The notes under the pieces were generated by a model, which ran no database searches, had not been told where the DNA came from, and saw only the letters and a program-made list of their open reading frames with translations. Made by a program: the position numbers and the translations under genes. Below are positions 34,576-48,965 of a DNA stretch of 64,000 bases, piece by piece. Origin of the DNA: Porodaedalea pini (taxonomy: Eukaryota > Basidiomycota > Agaricomycetes > Hymenochaetales > Hymenochaetaceae). The DNA lies in contig NBAY01000003.1 of NCBI GenBank assembly GCA_002794775.1, positions 434,001 through 498,000 of the forward strand. The letters run 5' to 3'. Position 1 is the stretch's first letter. Every line of letters starts with the position of its first letter.

Positions 34576-35069
34576 GTACTATGTAGTAGCCTAGAGTACT
34601 AGTGCAACTTTTGAGAGCTACGCCTTCGATGAACTACAGTAACTAGTGCTGGTTGTTGACGGGAGGAATAACTTCGCTACAACGAAAAAAGAGGAACTGT
34701 CTCACGGTAGTCCTGCACTGAACTTTAACTTCACACAGAAACTCCTCCAGCTCGACAGCATCACTGGCTGTTGGCTGTTCTCTTTTGCTTCGCGGGTAAA
34801 AAATAAATTTATGCGAGATAACTCGTCATTCTACGGTTCATATCACAGTATTATCGGGAAGAATTTCGCAAATTCGACGGAAGCTCCGTATTTAGCGACC
34901 GGACATGCCGCTTTGAAAAGAACTACAAAACAAGTCAGGAGGATAGCTGTTGCGAAGATTATCCTGTCATGGTTCGCTATCGCCCAATGTCCGGAAGAAT
35001 CATGTCAACAGGATGGTATAAAGGATCCTGCAGACTCTTCAGCAATATGACAAGTCCGAGTCTGTTTTC
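34576..35069. other. Intergenic region with the promoter of the secreted-protein gene
   Basis: This 494-bp stretch separates the divergent Mzm1 and secreted-protein genes. A plus-strand ORF of 134 codons (34646-35050) fills most of it, but its composition is non-protein-like and it overlaps the TATA box, so I treat it as chance. Confidence 0.45.
35017..35024 (+). promoter_or_regulatory. TATA box of the small secreted-protein gene
   Basis: TATAAAGG lies 46-53 nt before the ATG at 35070, with a CCAAT motif about 30 nt further upstream (around 34984). A strong TATA box suits a highly or conditionally expressed secreted protein and contrasts with the TATA-less housekeeping neighbours. Confidence 0.6.
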
Positions 35070-35673
35070 ATGATGAAGCTCGCTGCCATTGCGTCCTTGC
35101 TTTCTGCAGTATCTTTGGCCCTAGCCATCCCGACTACGACATCTTCGGCTGCGGCAGCTGCAGGCTCGCAGATCCGTACAGACCAGGATCCTGTATATCA
35201 TCTGTACATTCAGAGTACACCGCTCGGTATGCTTTCAAGTTACATGCATTGGTAGAAACTCATGCCTCCGTAGACGGTGCTCCTGTGCTTGGCCCGGAGT
35301 CGAGTTCGGGATGGTTCACCATTGGAAACACCATCCAGGACACCAACTCGTCCTTGTTCCTAAATGTTAACACGTCTGCCTCGACGTCGTACAAGCCGTT
35401 GACCCTCGATGCGACTGCAACGACCACCACCTGGACGCTGAGCGGCGACACAATCGTGGACGGTCAGCAGAACTTTGTCGTCTGCCCTATCAACGGTTCA
35501 GAGAATTACAATCTTTTTCTGCAGACAGGTAAGCTCGTCTTCAATGCTGGCTAGCAGTGTAAAAGCCGTATTCTTACGCTGTGCACGTGCGTTGTCCGGT
35601 TATCTTAGGGGACGACATGCCTTCTACGTCGTGCACGGATTGGATTACGATTCATCTTCCCTGTCTCTGCTGA
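35070..35673 (+). CDS. Small secreted protein of unknown function
   Basis: Three exons give about 155 residues. The first 20-25 residues form a clear signal peptide (MMKLAAIASLLSAVSLALA, then an IPTTTSS processing region). The mature part reads YHLYIQSTPLDGAPVLGPE, WFTIGNTIQDTNSSLFLNV, TTTTWTLSGDTIVDGQQNF and ends SCTDWITIHLPCLC. Several N-x-S/T sites are present. The end with three Cys (one after PSTS, then CLC) resembles a conserved tail in other mushroom secreted proteins, from memory. No enzyme motif is seen. The Cys pattern could support an extracellular fold, but an effector-like role is not demonstrated. Confidence 0.75.
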
Positions 35674-35851
35674 TCATGTTGTCTATATTCCTTTGTACGT
35701 TGGGTCGAAAAAAAAGACTCGGTTTTTGTGCGCTGAAAATGAAATGTCGGAGTGGTGGCTCAAAACGGAGAGTTGCCGAATTGAGTGAATACTAATGAGA
35801 ATTTGACTTGACTCGCGCCGTAAGTCCAGAAAATTAGCAGGGCAGCAAGAC

Positions 35852-38067
35852 ATGCCTTTCGACCCCGTACGAGACGCGGTCCTCAACTCGCCTGTCTCCC
35901 GCTCATACCCACTTCCATCGCCACAAATCTCCACGACGCCGGCGCAGTCCACGTCACCGCCGACTTCTTACTTTGTCAACAACCATGCAGTGTCAAGCGC
36001 GACCTCAGGAGCTAGCACTAGCGCAGCCGTCCAGAGCCCGTCGTCTTCGAGGCGTGCGACAGATCTGTCTGTTCTGCTCAACTCCGATGACCATGCACCC
36101 TCGCCGACATTCCAACGACGGCCTAGCTCGAGTAGTAGTGCCATGGCCAGCCCGAGCTTGGGCACACCACGACCACGCTCGGCGCACCTGTCGCACATCC
36201 TACAGCCGAACAACGACGACGGCTCGCCGCTCGTTCCTCCTCCTCATGTGGCAGCGAGTCCCTCAGGCTCGCCACTGTCAAGAAACCGAGAAATACTTCC
36301 TCCTTCGCTTTCCCGTTCTCGTGTAGCTGCGCCAGCATCGGGGATGACAGCATCCTATCACCAGCCAGACCTACTCCGTCGCGCATCCTCCTCATCCGCA
36401 TCTGGCTCTAAGTCAGAGCCACGGTCGCCTGAAATGCCCCGCACGCCCTTGTCTAATGCTCCCCCTGTGATCCATCCCAACGCTCCGGGAGTCTCGTCTC
36501 CGCCTTTTAATCCTATGAGACATCTTACTCAACGCTCGACAATACCTTATGCCCCTCGGAATCGTCGTACGGCACCCGGCTCTATTCTGGTTCCGTTGTC
36601 AGATGAAGAACGAGAATTTTACAAGAACCTCAGCAAAAACCCTTTAAAACAGAACACGTTAGGCAAGCGTAAGTTCGAAGACGTGTCGAATGACACTCTC
36701 TGGCCAAGGGGCAAAGATGAGCCCACAACAAAGCTTGCACGGGATGTAGGGCTCGTTGTCCAGCACTGTATGCACTTGAGTCTTAAGAAAGTCGTGGACG
36801 TGCTGACAGATTATTCTCGCCAGATAATCATAGGCCAGATGTTGGCGTGACGCAACGACAACAGTCACCGATTATCGGACTCAAGAATTTTAATAACTGG
36901 GTAAAATCCGTTATCATAGCTCGCTTTGCACATTCTGCTCTTCATGGAGACGAAGGGAATGAAGGAAAGGGAGGGCAAGACGGGAAGATGCAATTTAACG
37001 GTGGCGGGGGTAGAGTGCTGGATCTGGGCTGTGGAAAAGGAGGTGACCTAAACAAGTGGCAAAAAGCGAGAGTAGGTGATTATGTTGGCGTTGGTAAGTA
37101 ATCTCCCGCGTCATGTTACCATCGCGCTCATCATAAACATGACTTCTCAGATATCGCCGAAATCTCCATTGACCAAGCTCGCTCACGCTATATGTCATTC
37201 GCTGCCTCAAACCCATTGAAGAGCTTTTCACGGTTCACCGCGTTCTTTGCTGCGATAGACTGCTTCAGCCATTCTCTTAGCGAGGTTCCAAACATACCGC
37301 TCCCGCCACGAGCGCCGCTGTTCGATGTAGTATCTATGCAGTTCTGTATGCACTACGCGTTCGAGAGCGTACAGAAGGCGCGTGTAATGTTAGAGAATGT
37401 GACGAGGTGGCTAAGGAAAGGCGGGCGGTTTGTCGGGACTATTCCGAATGACAAATTATTACTGTGAGTGTTTGCTGTCGATTTCCGACATTTCTTTATA
37501 TGCCGAGACATCTGAACCCCTGTATTGAATGTTTCGAAGTGAACGCCTCGATGCACTTCCGCCCGACCAAGACCGATCAGATCTTTCGTTTGGGAATGCC
37601 GTCTATCGCATAAAGTTCGATGATCGCGAACGCAGACCAGTCTTCGGACACCGCTATTCCTTCTTTCTGCGCGATGCTGTGGAGGACGTGCCGGAGTATA
37701 TTGTGCACTGGGACAACTTCGTGCAGTAAGCAATTCTCCCTTTCTATCAAGTATTCTGTCACTAAGTGCGCTTCGTCATTTCCCCTTTCTGTATAAAAGA
37801 ATGGCATCCGAGTATCAGCTACGGCTACTCTACAGGGCGGAATTCCACGACGTGTATGCCGAACACTGCGAGCACCCGGAGTTCGGCCAGCTGCTCCAAC
37901 GCATGAAAGTCGTCGATAAAAACGGCGAGAGCCAGATGGACGAAGACCAGTGGGAGGCTGCTAGTGCGTGCTTCATTCGCTTTCTCGCAAACTCCAAGCA
38001 AATCTCTGATCGATTTCTGCAGACGTATATGTCGCCTTTGCTTTTGAGAAGGCCTAATTCACTGTGA
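35852..38067 (+). CDS. ABD1: mRNA cap guanine-N7 methyltransferase (Abd1)
   Basis: The enzyme methylates the 5' cap of nuclear mRNA. A long disordered Ser/Pro N-terminus (about 300 residues, [11 protein letters not shown]...) is followed by the catalytic domain: [29 protein letters not shown], the SAM-binding motif [74 protein letters not shown] and [14 protein letters not shown]. Exon 1 ends at 36767, exon 2 starts at 36824. The remaining exons join in frame and stop at 38067. The N-terminal extension is longer than in yeast Abd1. It converges on the Rsp5-like gene. Confidence 0.93.
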
Positions 38068-38550
38068 TATATAAACAGTAATTTTTTTTTCACGCTATTT
38101 TCTTTACTTCACAGATATCTGCTCTGCTGATCGACATGCTTGTATCTTGCTTTATATTTTTCTTGTGTCGGCTCTGTATCTTCATAAAGCCCACCTACGC
38201 GCCTTACGATACTTACGCATATGTAAAGTCACTTAATGCCTTTGATTTCATTACTCATAACGTGTTAGGACCAGAAGAAAGCTAAGGCAGAGCAACTAGA
38301 CCATGTTTCCAGACGCATACAGTTTACATGAAAACATAGTGTCAAATATGATACGGACAAGAATCCCGAATTTATAGTGAACAAAGAAAGAGTGACAAAT
38401 AGTACAAAACGAGAGGTAATGCGTGGCGTGAAACAAGGCAGTACAATAAAACGAATAGATACAAAGGGTATAGCTTAGCTATCGTAAGAAGTGGCGTTGA
38501 TGAGCATGGAAGGATCATAGAACGAACGAATGGAAAAACGATGAGGCAGA
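38068..38550. other. 3' region between convergent genes
   Basis: This 483-bp stretch between the stop codons of ABD1 and the HECT ligase holds both 3' UTRs. It is AT-rich and I see no gene or structured repeat in it. Confidence 0.5.
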
Positions 38551-40802
<2,252 letters not shown>

Positions 40803-41464
40803 GCGCCTCAAGGACAAGAAAGGTTGAACTGGTTTCAGCAAGGAGTTGGCGACGTGGAGGAGATGGACAAAGAGTGTGGGCGGCGTGAAATCATTGCTGC
40901 TGTGTGATGAAACGAGCCGGTCAAGCCGAATTACATAAGACAGCAATTATGGGTAGCCGGAATCAAATTTAATTCTACTATGCTACCAGTGCGGCCATGG
41001 CAGTCCGCAATAGCACACTGCCTTTTGACCGACTCTGATCTTCCATACCGAAACCGTACCCTCGAACAGTCTTGAATCAGTAAATTGCTGAAGAAAAGAA
41101 CAAAGCCGTGCGACTCGCGATCTTAGCTTTCCTCTTCCTTTCGAGGAACCCTCAGATTTTTTTCTTCATCGGCTGCAGTGCCTCTGAGTACGGCTCGGAG
41201 TTCAATCCAGTGCATTGAGTGCACTGGTGTTTCTTCAAAGATGCTATGGAAGCGGCTCTTAGTCTTTCCCTCGTGCGCAGATTCTCTACGAGAAGATATT
41301 TCCTATTTGAACCCATGACTGTCAACTCATTCCACTGCTTGAACGCTGTGGGAGCAAGAACTATCTATTGGTCCCGGACTCAGAATCACCTAATTGACCC
41401 ACAAGTTCTCTCGTTCATCCTAATCACCGACCTTCATACTTGCGCAAGCTGAGACAGTCTGGCT
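40803..41464. promoter_or_regulatory. Divergent promoter region, HECT ligase / transporter
   Basis: This 662-bp region lies between the divergent start codons. I checked the minus strand for a C2 domain and found none. Short ORFs (41219-41452) show no family pattern. Confidence 0.45.
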
Positions 41465-43951
41465 ATGGAACACGATGACAAACGCAATCTTTCCGACGAG
41501 AAAGGAACATTCGACATTGTCGAGCCCTCAAATCACGTCACCGGGACTGCATTAACTGTTGACGAACACGAACTTCAAGAAAATGTCGGTCTGCAGGAGT
41601 TCCTTGAAGCTCAGAAGTCCGGAATTGCTTTGGTCAGTGTTAACGTCCCAAGCCTGTTTCCAGTGCTTTTCACACTTCCTTTAGTCCTGTTCGACTGACT
41701 ATATAAATATTTCGACGTAGACACCCGAAACGAATAGGAAACTCGTGCTCAAGCTCGACTGCTACGTTCTTTCTCTGATGTTCATTACCGGCGTCCTGCA
41801 ATTCCTCGACAAAACAGCACTGAACTACGCCAATCTCTTTGGGATCCGCACTGATTTGAACCTATCTGGAATGCAGTACTCTTGGCTCGCGTCACTCTTC
41901 TATCTCGGATACCTCGTTGCGCAATTCCCTGCGTCATACCTTTTCTCACGCTTCCCTACCGGCAAATTGCTCGGAGTATGCACGATCTGCTGGGGGATCA
42001 CGGTCCTCGCTTTCAGCTGGAGCAGATCCTTCGCAGGTACTATTCCATAAGTCAGCTCCGATACAGTCCGTAATAACCTTTCACTCTGTCTAAGGGGCTG
42101 CAACTTGTCGATTTTTGCTGGGCGTCTTTGAGGCACCTATCACTCCTGGAATAACGCTGGCAGTCGGCCACTGGTGGACAAGGGACGAAGCCGCCCTTCG
42201 CTACAACTTCATCTACTCCGCCTTGGGATGGGCTGGGATCATCGGCTCCCTCATGAGTACCGGAATCAGCATGGACAGCGACAACGGTCCGGTCAAGAAG
42301 TGGCAGCTAGTCTTCGTCGTTGTAAGTACTTGACACGGAAGTCAACTTATCTATCTGAATCGATACGCACGACAGTTAGGGTCAGTGACGACAGCCTGGG
42401 GTTTCGTCATTTTCTTCTTCCTGCCCGATTCCCCTGTGGATGCTAGGTTCTTCAATCATGAAGAGCGCCTGCTTGCAACGACTCGAGTAGCCAGCAACCA
42501 AGTCGGGTAAATGTCATCTCTTCTCTTTATACAGCATATATAGAAGTTTACTCTTACATTCTTTTCCTCAGAATCAAGTCCGGAAAGTTCAAATTGTACC
42601 AAGTCAAAGCCGCCGTCCTCGATTTCAAAACTTGGTGCATCGTAATCAGTATATTCGCTGCCGGGATACCGCAAGTTACCATATATCTATCACATTTCCA
42701 CCTAGAAACTGATAGCCTACCCATAGAAACGGCGTCATTTCCAATTTCTCGTGAGTTGAGCTCTCTTTCGTGGTCGCATGCATCCAGCTACCTAATCATT
42801 AACGGCGACTAGCACCGAGCTAATCATGAACCTCGGTTTCTCGACCATCAGGACGACGCTGATGGACTGCGTCGGGAACGCCTTCCAGGTCGTCGGGTTG
42901 CTCGTTGGGGGCTACGTTGCCTCGCATGCTAAAAATAGTGAGTCTTAGCTGTCCTTATTTGACAATTCGTAACTATTGACCTACGGTTCGAAAAAGCTCG
43001 TATTTTGGTCGCAAGTGCTGGAAACATCGCCTGTTTGGTCGCTGCCGCGCTACTGGCATATCTACCGGATGACAGGACCTGGATGCGACTAGTGGCGTTT
43101 TGGTGAAGCTAGCTCGTAGTGTTTGATCTGAACAGACAATGCTGATTTTATTCGCCTCAAGGTTCACGAACCTCCAGGTCTGCCGCTTTGAGATCTAGTG
43201 CATCAAGCAAGATACTCATGGTTGATGTCCCTTAGTCTGTTAGCTTTGCCCTTGGTGTGGTTAGTGCTTTCCTTTCATTCGTGTGTAGGAAGTATTGACT
43301 CATACGTTCAATATCGTGCAGAATATGATTTCTGTGAACGTGAGGCAACCAGTTTTTGCTCTCCGACTTGACTTATATTAACGGTCATCTCGGAAAGATG
43401 TCCGGCTGTGAGCATATAGTTGCACATGAAGTATCGCTAGTCCCGACTGATCGCTACCCATAGACACAAAGAAACAGATCACCTCCGCACTCACGTTCAT
43501 TTCCTGTGAGTCAAATCCAGCGCAGAGCTGTAATCTTCGGTTACTGAAGCCTATTATTCTTGAGACTGCGTGGGCAACGTCATAGGGCCCCAGTTCGTCA
43601 AGCAGACTCAGGCCCCTCGCTTTAATACAGCCACAAAGGTAACATACTTGTGCATGCTGTACATATTCAAGGATGCTAAGCTCGTTCACTGTAGGCTATG
43701 ATGATCGGTTGTAAGTGTGTCAATTTGGTGTTCTGTTCCGCCGGGCCTGATCCCCTAAAAAAGTCGTAGGAAAGACAGTGTGCCATGCCGCGCTCGGTAT
43801 CTTCATGCTCTCAATCAATCGAGCTCGCAACCACAAGCTCGGGATGAGTAACGGTATCGTAGACGAAGAGGCCGAGAGGCGCGATGCGGAAGCCAGAGGA
43901 ATGCTAGATCAGACAGAATTCGAGAACAAAGCATTCAGATACGTGCTGTGA
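41465..43951 (+). CDS. Major facilitator transporter, allantoate permease (Dal5) type
   Basis: This is a 12-helix anion:cation symporter of the plasma membrane; substrates of the family include allantoate, ureidosuccinate and vitamins. The acidic cytosolic N-terminus (MEHDDKRNLSDEKG) is followed by LKLDCYVLSLMFITGVLQFLDKTALNYA, GMQYSWLASLFYLGYLVAQFP, the MFS loop FSRFPTGKLLGVCTICWG, CRFLLGVFEAPITPG, GHWWTRDEAALRYNFIYSALGW, then RNGVISNFSTELIMNLGFSTIRTTL, YLPDDRTWMRLVAFWFTNLQ, SGYTKKQITSALTFIS, CVGNVIGPQFVKQTQAPRF and a charged tail ending NKAFRYVL. The second half is split into many tiny exons: 16 nt (43162-43177), 10 nt (43398-43407) and 16 nt (43695-43710). No stop or frameshift is needed. 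Exact substrate unknown. Confidence 0.88.
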
Positions 43952-44036
43952 TTCGCTAAAGATTGTAATAATACATTGAGTGCAGGGCTGCGTTGCGAGG
44001 ACTACTTCGACTAGGTCACCGCAGTTAGGGGAAACA

Positions 44037-47000
44037 TTAGAGCTTCGAACCCTTGCTCCAATTCTGCAGCCACTGGACGACGTCGTCGGTTGATCGCTAT
44101 AGAAGCCAGTGAATCATCGTTTTGATTTTGATTTTCGTAGATAGAGACGTACCTCTATCAGAGCGGCATGAGCACGAATGGTGTCCAAAGTCTGCTGAAG
44201 AGCGAGATTGAACTTTGAAACATCCTTGCCCTGAAATAATAAAAGCTTCAGTAGAGGATTCTCAGTCCATGCACGAGTTCCGCTACCTTGAAGAACTCCT
44301 CGGTATCCTTCGCGTCTGCTTCTGTGGAAAGGTATTTAAAAGCGTACTATTTTTTTTCGCTATCAGTGGAAATACTACTTCTTTGATAGAGCACATGTTA
44401 CGCACGGAGATGAGATAGGGTAGTTGAGTATTAGCATTGAAACGTATATAGATCTGTAAGCATATTCGTTTAGTGATTATATTCCGTTGCCTGTTGTCCC
44501 TCGGGAGCAAACGAACCTCGTCGTAGTTATTCTTAAAGAATGTGGCAATCTTGCGTCTAGATACAATGTTGCTGGCGAGGTGAGCAATAAACAGGTATAC
44601 GTCCTGATCCTTGGCTCCAGTCATCATGAACTTGAGCGTCTCGTCGATCAATGCCTGGTCCTTTGATGCACATAGTGCGGAACTAGCAAAGTTTATGGTA
44701 AGTCAACTTCCGCAGGCTATGTCAAGAAAACGTACATTGCAGCAGTCTATACGTGTCAAGTTGGTTGTAAGGTCAGTGGGACAATGACAAAACTCATGGA
44801 GGAATACTTACCCTTGTTGTAGGGGTCTTAGGCTTCTCAAAGATGGCCTTAATAGCATCATACTCGGCTCGCCCGCCGTGTCTTACAACCTAATCGGATA
44901 TTCAGGCCTATCTAGCCATCATGCTACAAAAGACTTACTGTAGCATATGTAATCCTCTCAATGTCAGATGCAATGGCCGAGTCGTCACCAGTCTTCAAAT
45001 AATCAGAGAACCTCTTGGTCAATTCTTTGACGACCCTTGAGTAGTAGGCAAAATATCAATTCAAATGTATATCATATCGAGGAAATTGAAGTCTTACTTT
45101 GGCTCGTCACTCGCGGCAGCGCCAGAAATGGCTAGCGAACGCAATTGTTTGGTATCTGCTGATTCCGAATCCGAGAAATCGTATCCCAGTTTGTCGACAA
45201 TAGGAGTGTAGAGTGACTGCAATTTCGTAAGGTCAGCAATCAGTCATGCAGACTACAAGATAGCTTACTCCGCGGAACTTCTTGATTAGCTCCCAAGCTG
45301 TCTCCTTCTCCCAGAATATAGTTGCAAGATCGCTAATGTTATCGCGAATGCCCTGCCATACAAGGACTGGGAGGTAGTTAGCGTAAAGTGCATAGATGAC
45401 AAAATACAGAGTATCTTACATTCCTCTTCTTGACGAAGATTCTGGACCAAGGTCAATGCGGCGCTGACTTTTCCGAATCCGGCATTCGAGAGAGCGAAAA
45501 CATCGTTGACCAGACCTATGCGATCGTCCATGCTAAATACCGAGTCTTTCTTAGCAGCCTCTGCCCCAATCTTGTCTAGGCGCTCTGGGGTATAAAGAAC
45601 GCGGTCTAGTGCATTCTTTCAGTGATATGTGGGAGTTAAAAAGAGCTCAGTAACTCACAGACACCAGTAGTGTCGTAGTTGAGCTTGAAGGGCTTCGTGG
45701 TATCCAACGGAATAGTGATTTCTTTATCCTTCAAGAGAATAGGGTCAACTTTCAAATTTCCATCAGCCCCAGTGGAAGCAATGTTCAAGGGAATTTGCCT
45801 AATAACGTAATAAGTTCTCTTGTACGTCCAACAAAGGAGGGCCAATTTCTCACCAAATAGTCTGATTGTCTTGTTCTGCTGCAGGGCCGGTCGCGAGGAA
45901 ACGGTCTTGGCGGACATGAATAGAGCCATTCTTCTCTGTCACTGTTAACAAAGGAAAGCCTATTTTCGAAACCCAGTTGTCCATCATTTCGACGATGTCC
46001 TTTCCTGTGTACCAGTTATTGTTAGAGAAGAGTGGGAGGTTAGATGGTGAGTAAGATACCTGAAGCTTCGCCAATCCCTTCCCAAAGGTCTTTGCTGACG
46101 CTATTGGCATAGAGATGTTTCTTCAGGTAGATTGAAACGCCTTTGAGGAATGTCTCTTCGCCGACAAATGCAGAAAGCATTCTCAATACTACGAAACCCA
46201 TGAAAACCATTCTCATCCAGAGCTGCATCACAGCTTACCGGACCCTGCTTTGGAATATGACAAGGCGTCGAAAATCTAAGCCTATGAGATTAGAACTTTG
46301 AAACAAACACCTCAGATCGAAGTACTGACCTGATTAATCTGGTTGGCATCAGGACAATCGACTTCGATAGGATGCGAAGAAAGTTTTGCGTCCAAATCAA
46401 GCGCTCTGGCAAGGTGGTGATTGATGAATTCACTATAAACTTTCCACTCGGGGAAAATCCTGCCAGAAATCAGAAATAGGGGAAATGGAGGGTACTACAT
46501 ATGTTCTTACTTGTCTACAAAGTCAATAAGCACAGCACCAACGAAAGAGACAGAGAAACGCACCCATAATGATGACTTCGCCCATCTAGATTGGCCGCTA
46601 TTAGATGCTGTTAGACCAAGGACAGATTAAGACTGACCAAAGTCGCAAAGCCTAATGATATATAAATCAGTCATGGGGTGCATCTGTGACCACAAATGTG
46701 TTTACCTTCGTTCAGGTATCTTGTTAATGTCATATAGTTCAATGTCCCAACTCTTTAAATGCACACAATCACTTACAGATTATCCCACCACGCCATCGTC
46801 TTCCACCATCATCAGCCATACAAGCACATCGTGAACACACAAGCCACGCACCGTGATATCTATAGAAAATCAGGCTTAGCTAGTGCACAGTAGAGACAGT
46901 CTAAAGAGAAAGTCTCACCTCCAAACCACATATGGGCAACCTGGTAGTCAAGCGCGGTTCAGTAAGTGCATTCATCGCTACAGCAGTAACATTTACCTCG

Positions 47001-48377
47001 TGGCTCTGGGTCGTTGCAACATTCTTCTGCGCTGAGACACCAGATTTCTTCGGATCCAAACAGAAGGCGGTAGTGCGTCCCGTGATAAGGCCCTGTAGGA
47101 CTGTCAGCCGGAGCAAGCAACGAAATAGCACAAGAACATACCCAATTTTCCATAGCTCCGGCGTCAAAATCACTAGCCTGAAACCATAAACTTCAATCGA
47201 CTTGATTTAGGTAATTTGTGAATGCGCTTACGATAAGGGTATCTAACTTGGGCAACGGGAATTCGACATCGAACATCTGCTCGTAAAGAGGGAGAACCTT
47301 CCTCTTAATTTCAAGTGCAAACTCTGCCTGATGAATATAGTCCGAAGTCGCTGATGGACGACGTCATATTAGGACGAAATGCGCCATCGAAAAGAAATTG
47401 TCTTACCGTAGACACGTAAAGGCCTTGCCTTCCCGCTCAGAGGACTGACATAGTGGCTCTCAATATGCTCGAAGTTCCCGTTTGCGAATGCCACGAGGTA
47501 GCTAGACATCTGGAAGGAACAACCCGCTTTAAAAAAAGGTAAGATTTCTGAATTGAAGATAGCATACCGGCGGAGTGCGATCGAAATTGGTGATCTTCCA
47601 CTTCTCTTCAGAAGGCACAGAAGCTATACCGACGGTTCATTCAAGATACAGAAATATTGCGGATACAATACTAGAACTTACCGGACGTATAAGGCTTTTC
47701 GGAAAGAACGGGCATGTTACTAAGGTTGACCGTGCCTTCACGCGAGATCAGCGAAACACTGTAAGTCGCTTTCAACAGCGGCTCGTCCCAGCAAGGGAAG
47801 GCCCTTCGCGCGGCGGTAGGCTACGCATAAGTAAATTGTAAGTTTTCCAACCCAAATACCATATCAAGTCAAACTACCTCAAACTGGGTAAGCGTATAAT
47901 ACTGCTTCTTTCCGTCCTTCTCCCAAGTCGAATAGTAGTAGCCCATCATGTTTCCTGTCAACTCAGCGGCAAAACTGACTTTCAACTGCGCTTTCGAGCC
48001 AGCAGGAAAGGTAGTAGGGAACTGCAAGGTTGCACGCTCCGTCACAGCGTCCAAAGACTGGGAAGTTGGAGCCTGCTCTCCCTTAAGCGAATCCGCCTTG
48101 ACGATCACATCCTTAATGTTCAACGACGAGGTGTGGAAAACAATGGACGATGTCTCCTTTAAGATCTCGAGGCTGGCCCAATTAATTAGACTTGGAATTA
48201 GTGACTCAGGAGGAAAGACACTCACTCAATCGCCACAGATCCGTCGAAAGTGAGCTTCTCAAGATCTGTGCGGATAATAACATCGTAGTGCAGAGGCTTC
48301 ACATCCAGCGGCAAGCGATGTTCACCGGCAGGCACGTTGGATTGGGTTGTAGCAGATCCGGCGGGAGGCACAGACAT
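44037..48377 (-). CDS. M1 zinc aminopeptidase (Ape2/Aap1 type)
   Basis: The spliced protein of roughly 900 residues begins MSVPPAGSATTQ, then HRLPLDVKPLHYDVIIRTD. It has PTAARRAFPCWDEP, the GAMEN exopeptidase motif (DFDAGAMENWG), the zinc site HEVAHMWFGD with the third ligand in LYLNEGFA (HExxH-x18-E), DALSYSKAGSVLRML, and an ERAP1-like C-terminal helical domain ending VVQWLQNWSKGSKL. It removes N-terminal residues from peptides. It has more than 20 short introns. The frame stays open upstream to ATG 48623, adding about 82 residues rich in Arg with few acidic residues, a possible mitochondrial presequence (see findings). It converges on the transporter with only 85 bp between stop codons. Confidence 0.93.
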
Positions 48378-48965
48378 TGGGCGTAATGCACAGTAAAATC
48401 GTCGAAAGCAAGATTGTGAAGGGGGTGCTGGCAAGAGGCGCTGATGGCGAGTGTTATAAGGAAGGAAGGTGACGCGTTCCGTGAGCCCGCAGGTATATCC
48501 TTTTGGAACGCGCGCCGTAGAGATGGTGCGAAGCCGAGGCAAAAAGCATAGGTTCCTCGGTCGAGCACATGAGACTTCGGCCAGCAGCACACGGTGCTTC
48601 AGAATGCTGGGCAAAAATGACATGCGGCACTAGCTCACACGACGCTTGAGCTTCGTTGCGGTAGGCGTTCGACATGCTCGACGGCATGTTTGCCGATGAT
48701 GTCGATCATCGGCTCTAAGTCTAACTATATCATCGGACTCAAAAAAGCATCGGTCTCTCGATTATGTCCGTTTGACATCGCGATACACGACATTACTATG
48801 TACATCTAAGGTAAGAATAAAGCAGAGGTTCGAACGAGGTACAGTTTAGCAGACCGATAGCAGCAGAGGCGTCAATCATTTGAACATACGAGCGTCGGCA
48901 CTGGCAGCACAGGAAAAGTTGTTCAGTACAGATCTAGAGCAAGCAACGGAGACAAAATTCGAGCA
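48378..48965. other. Upstream region of the aminopeptidase
   Basis: The first 246 bases (48378-48623) are open in frame with the aminopeptidase and may encode an alternative N-terminus. The rest, to 48965, holds promoter sequence and the 3' UTR of the axis-protein gene on the same strand. No other gene is seen. Confidence 0.4.

Noticed and set aside
34646..35050. 134-codon plus-strand ORF before the secreted-protein gene
   Set aside because: It contains the TATA box of the next gene, has no family pattern and no splice continuation; likely chance.
41219..41452. Plus-strand ORF upstream of the transporter
   Set aside because: No splice route to the transporter frame; probably 5' UTR or promoter.
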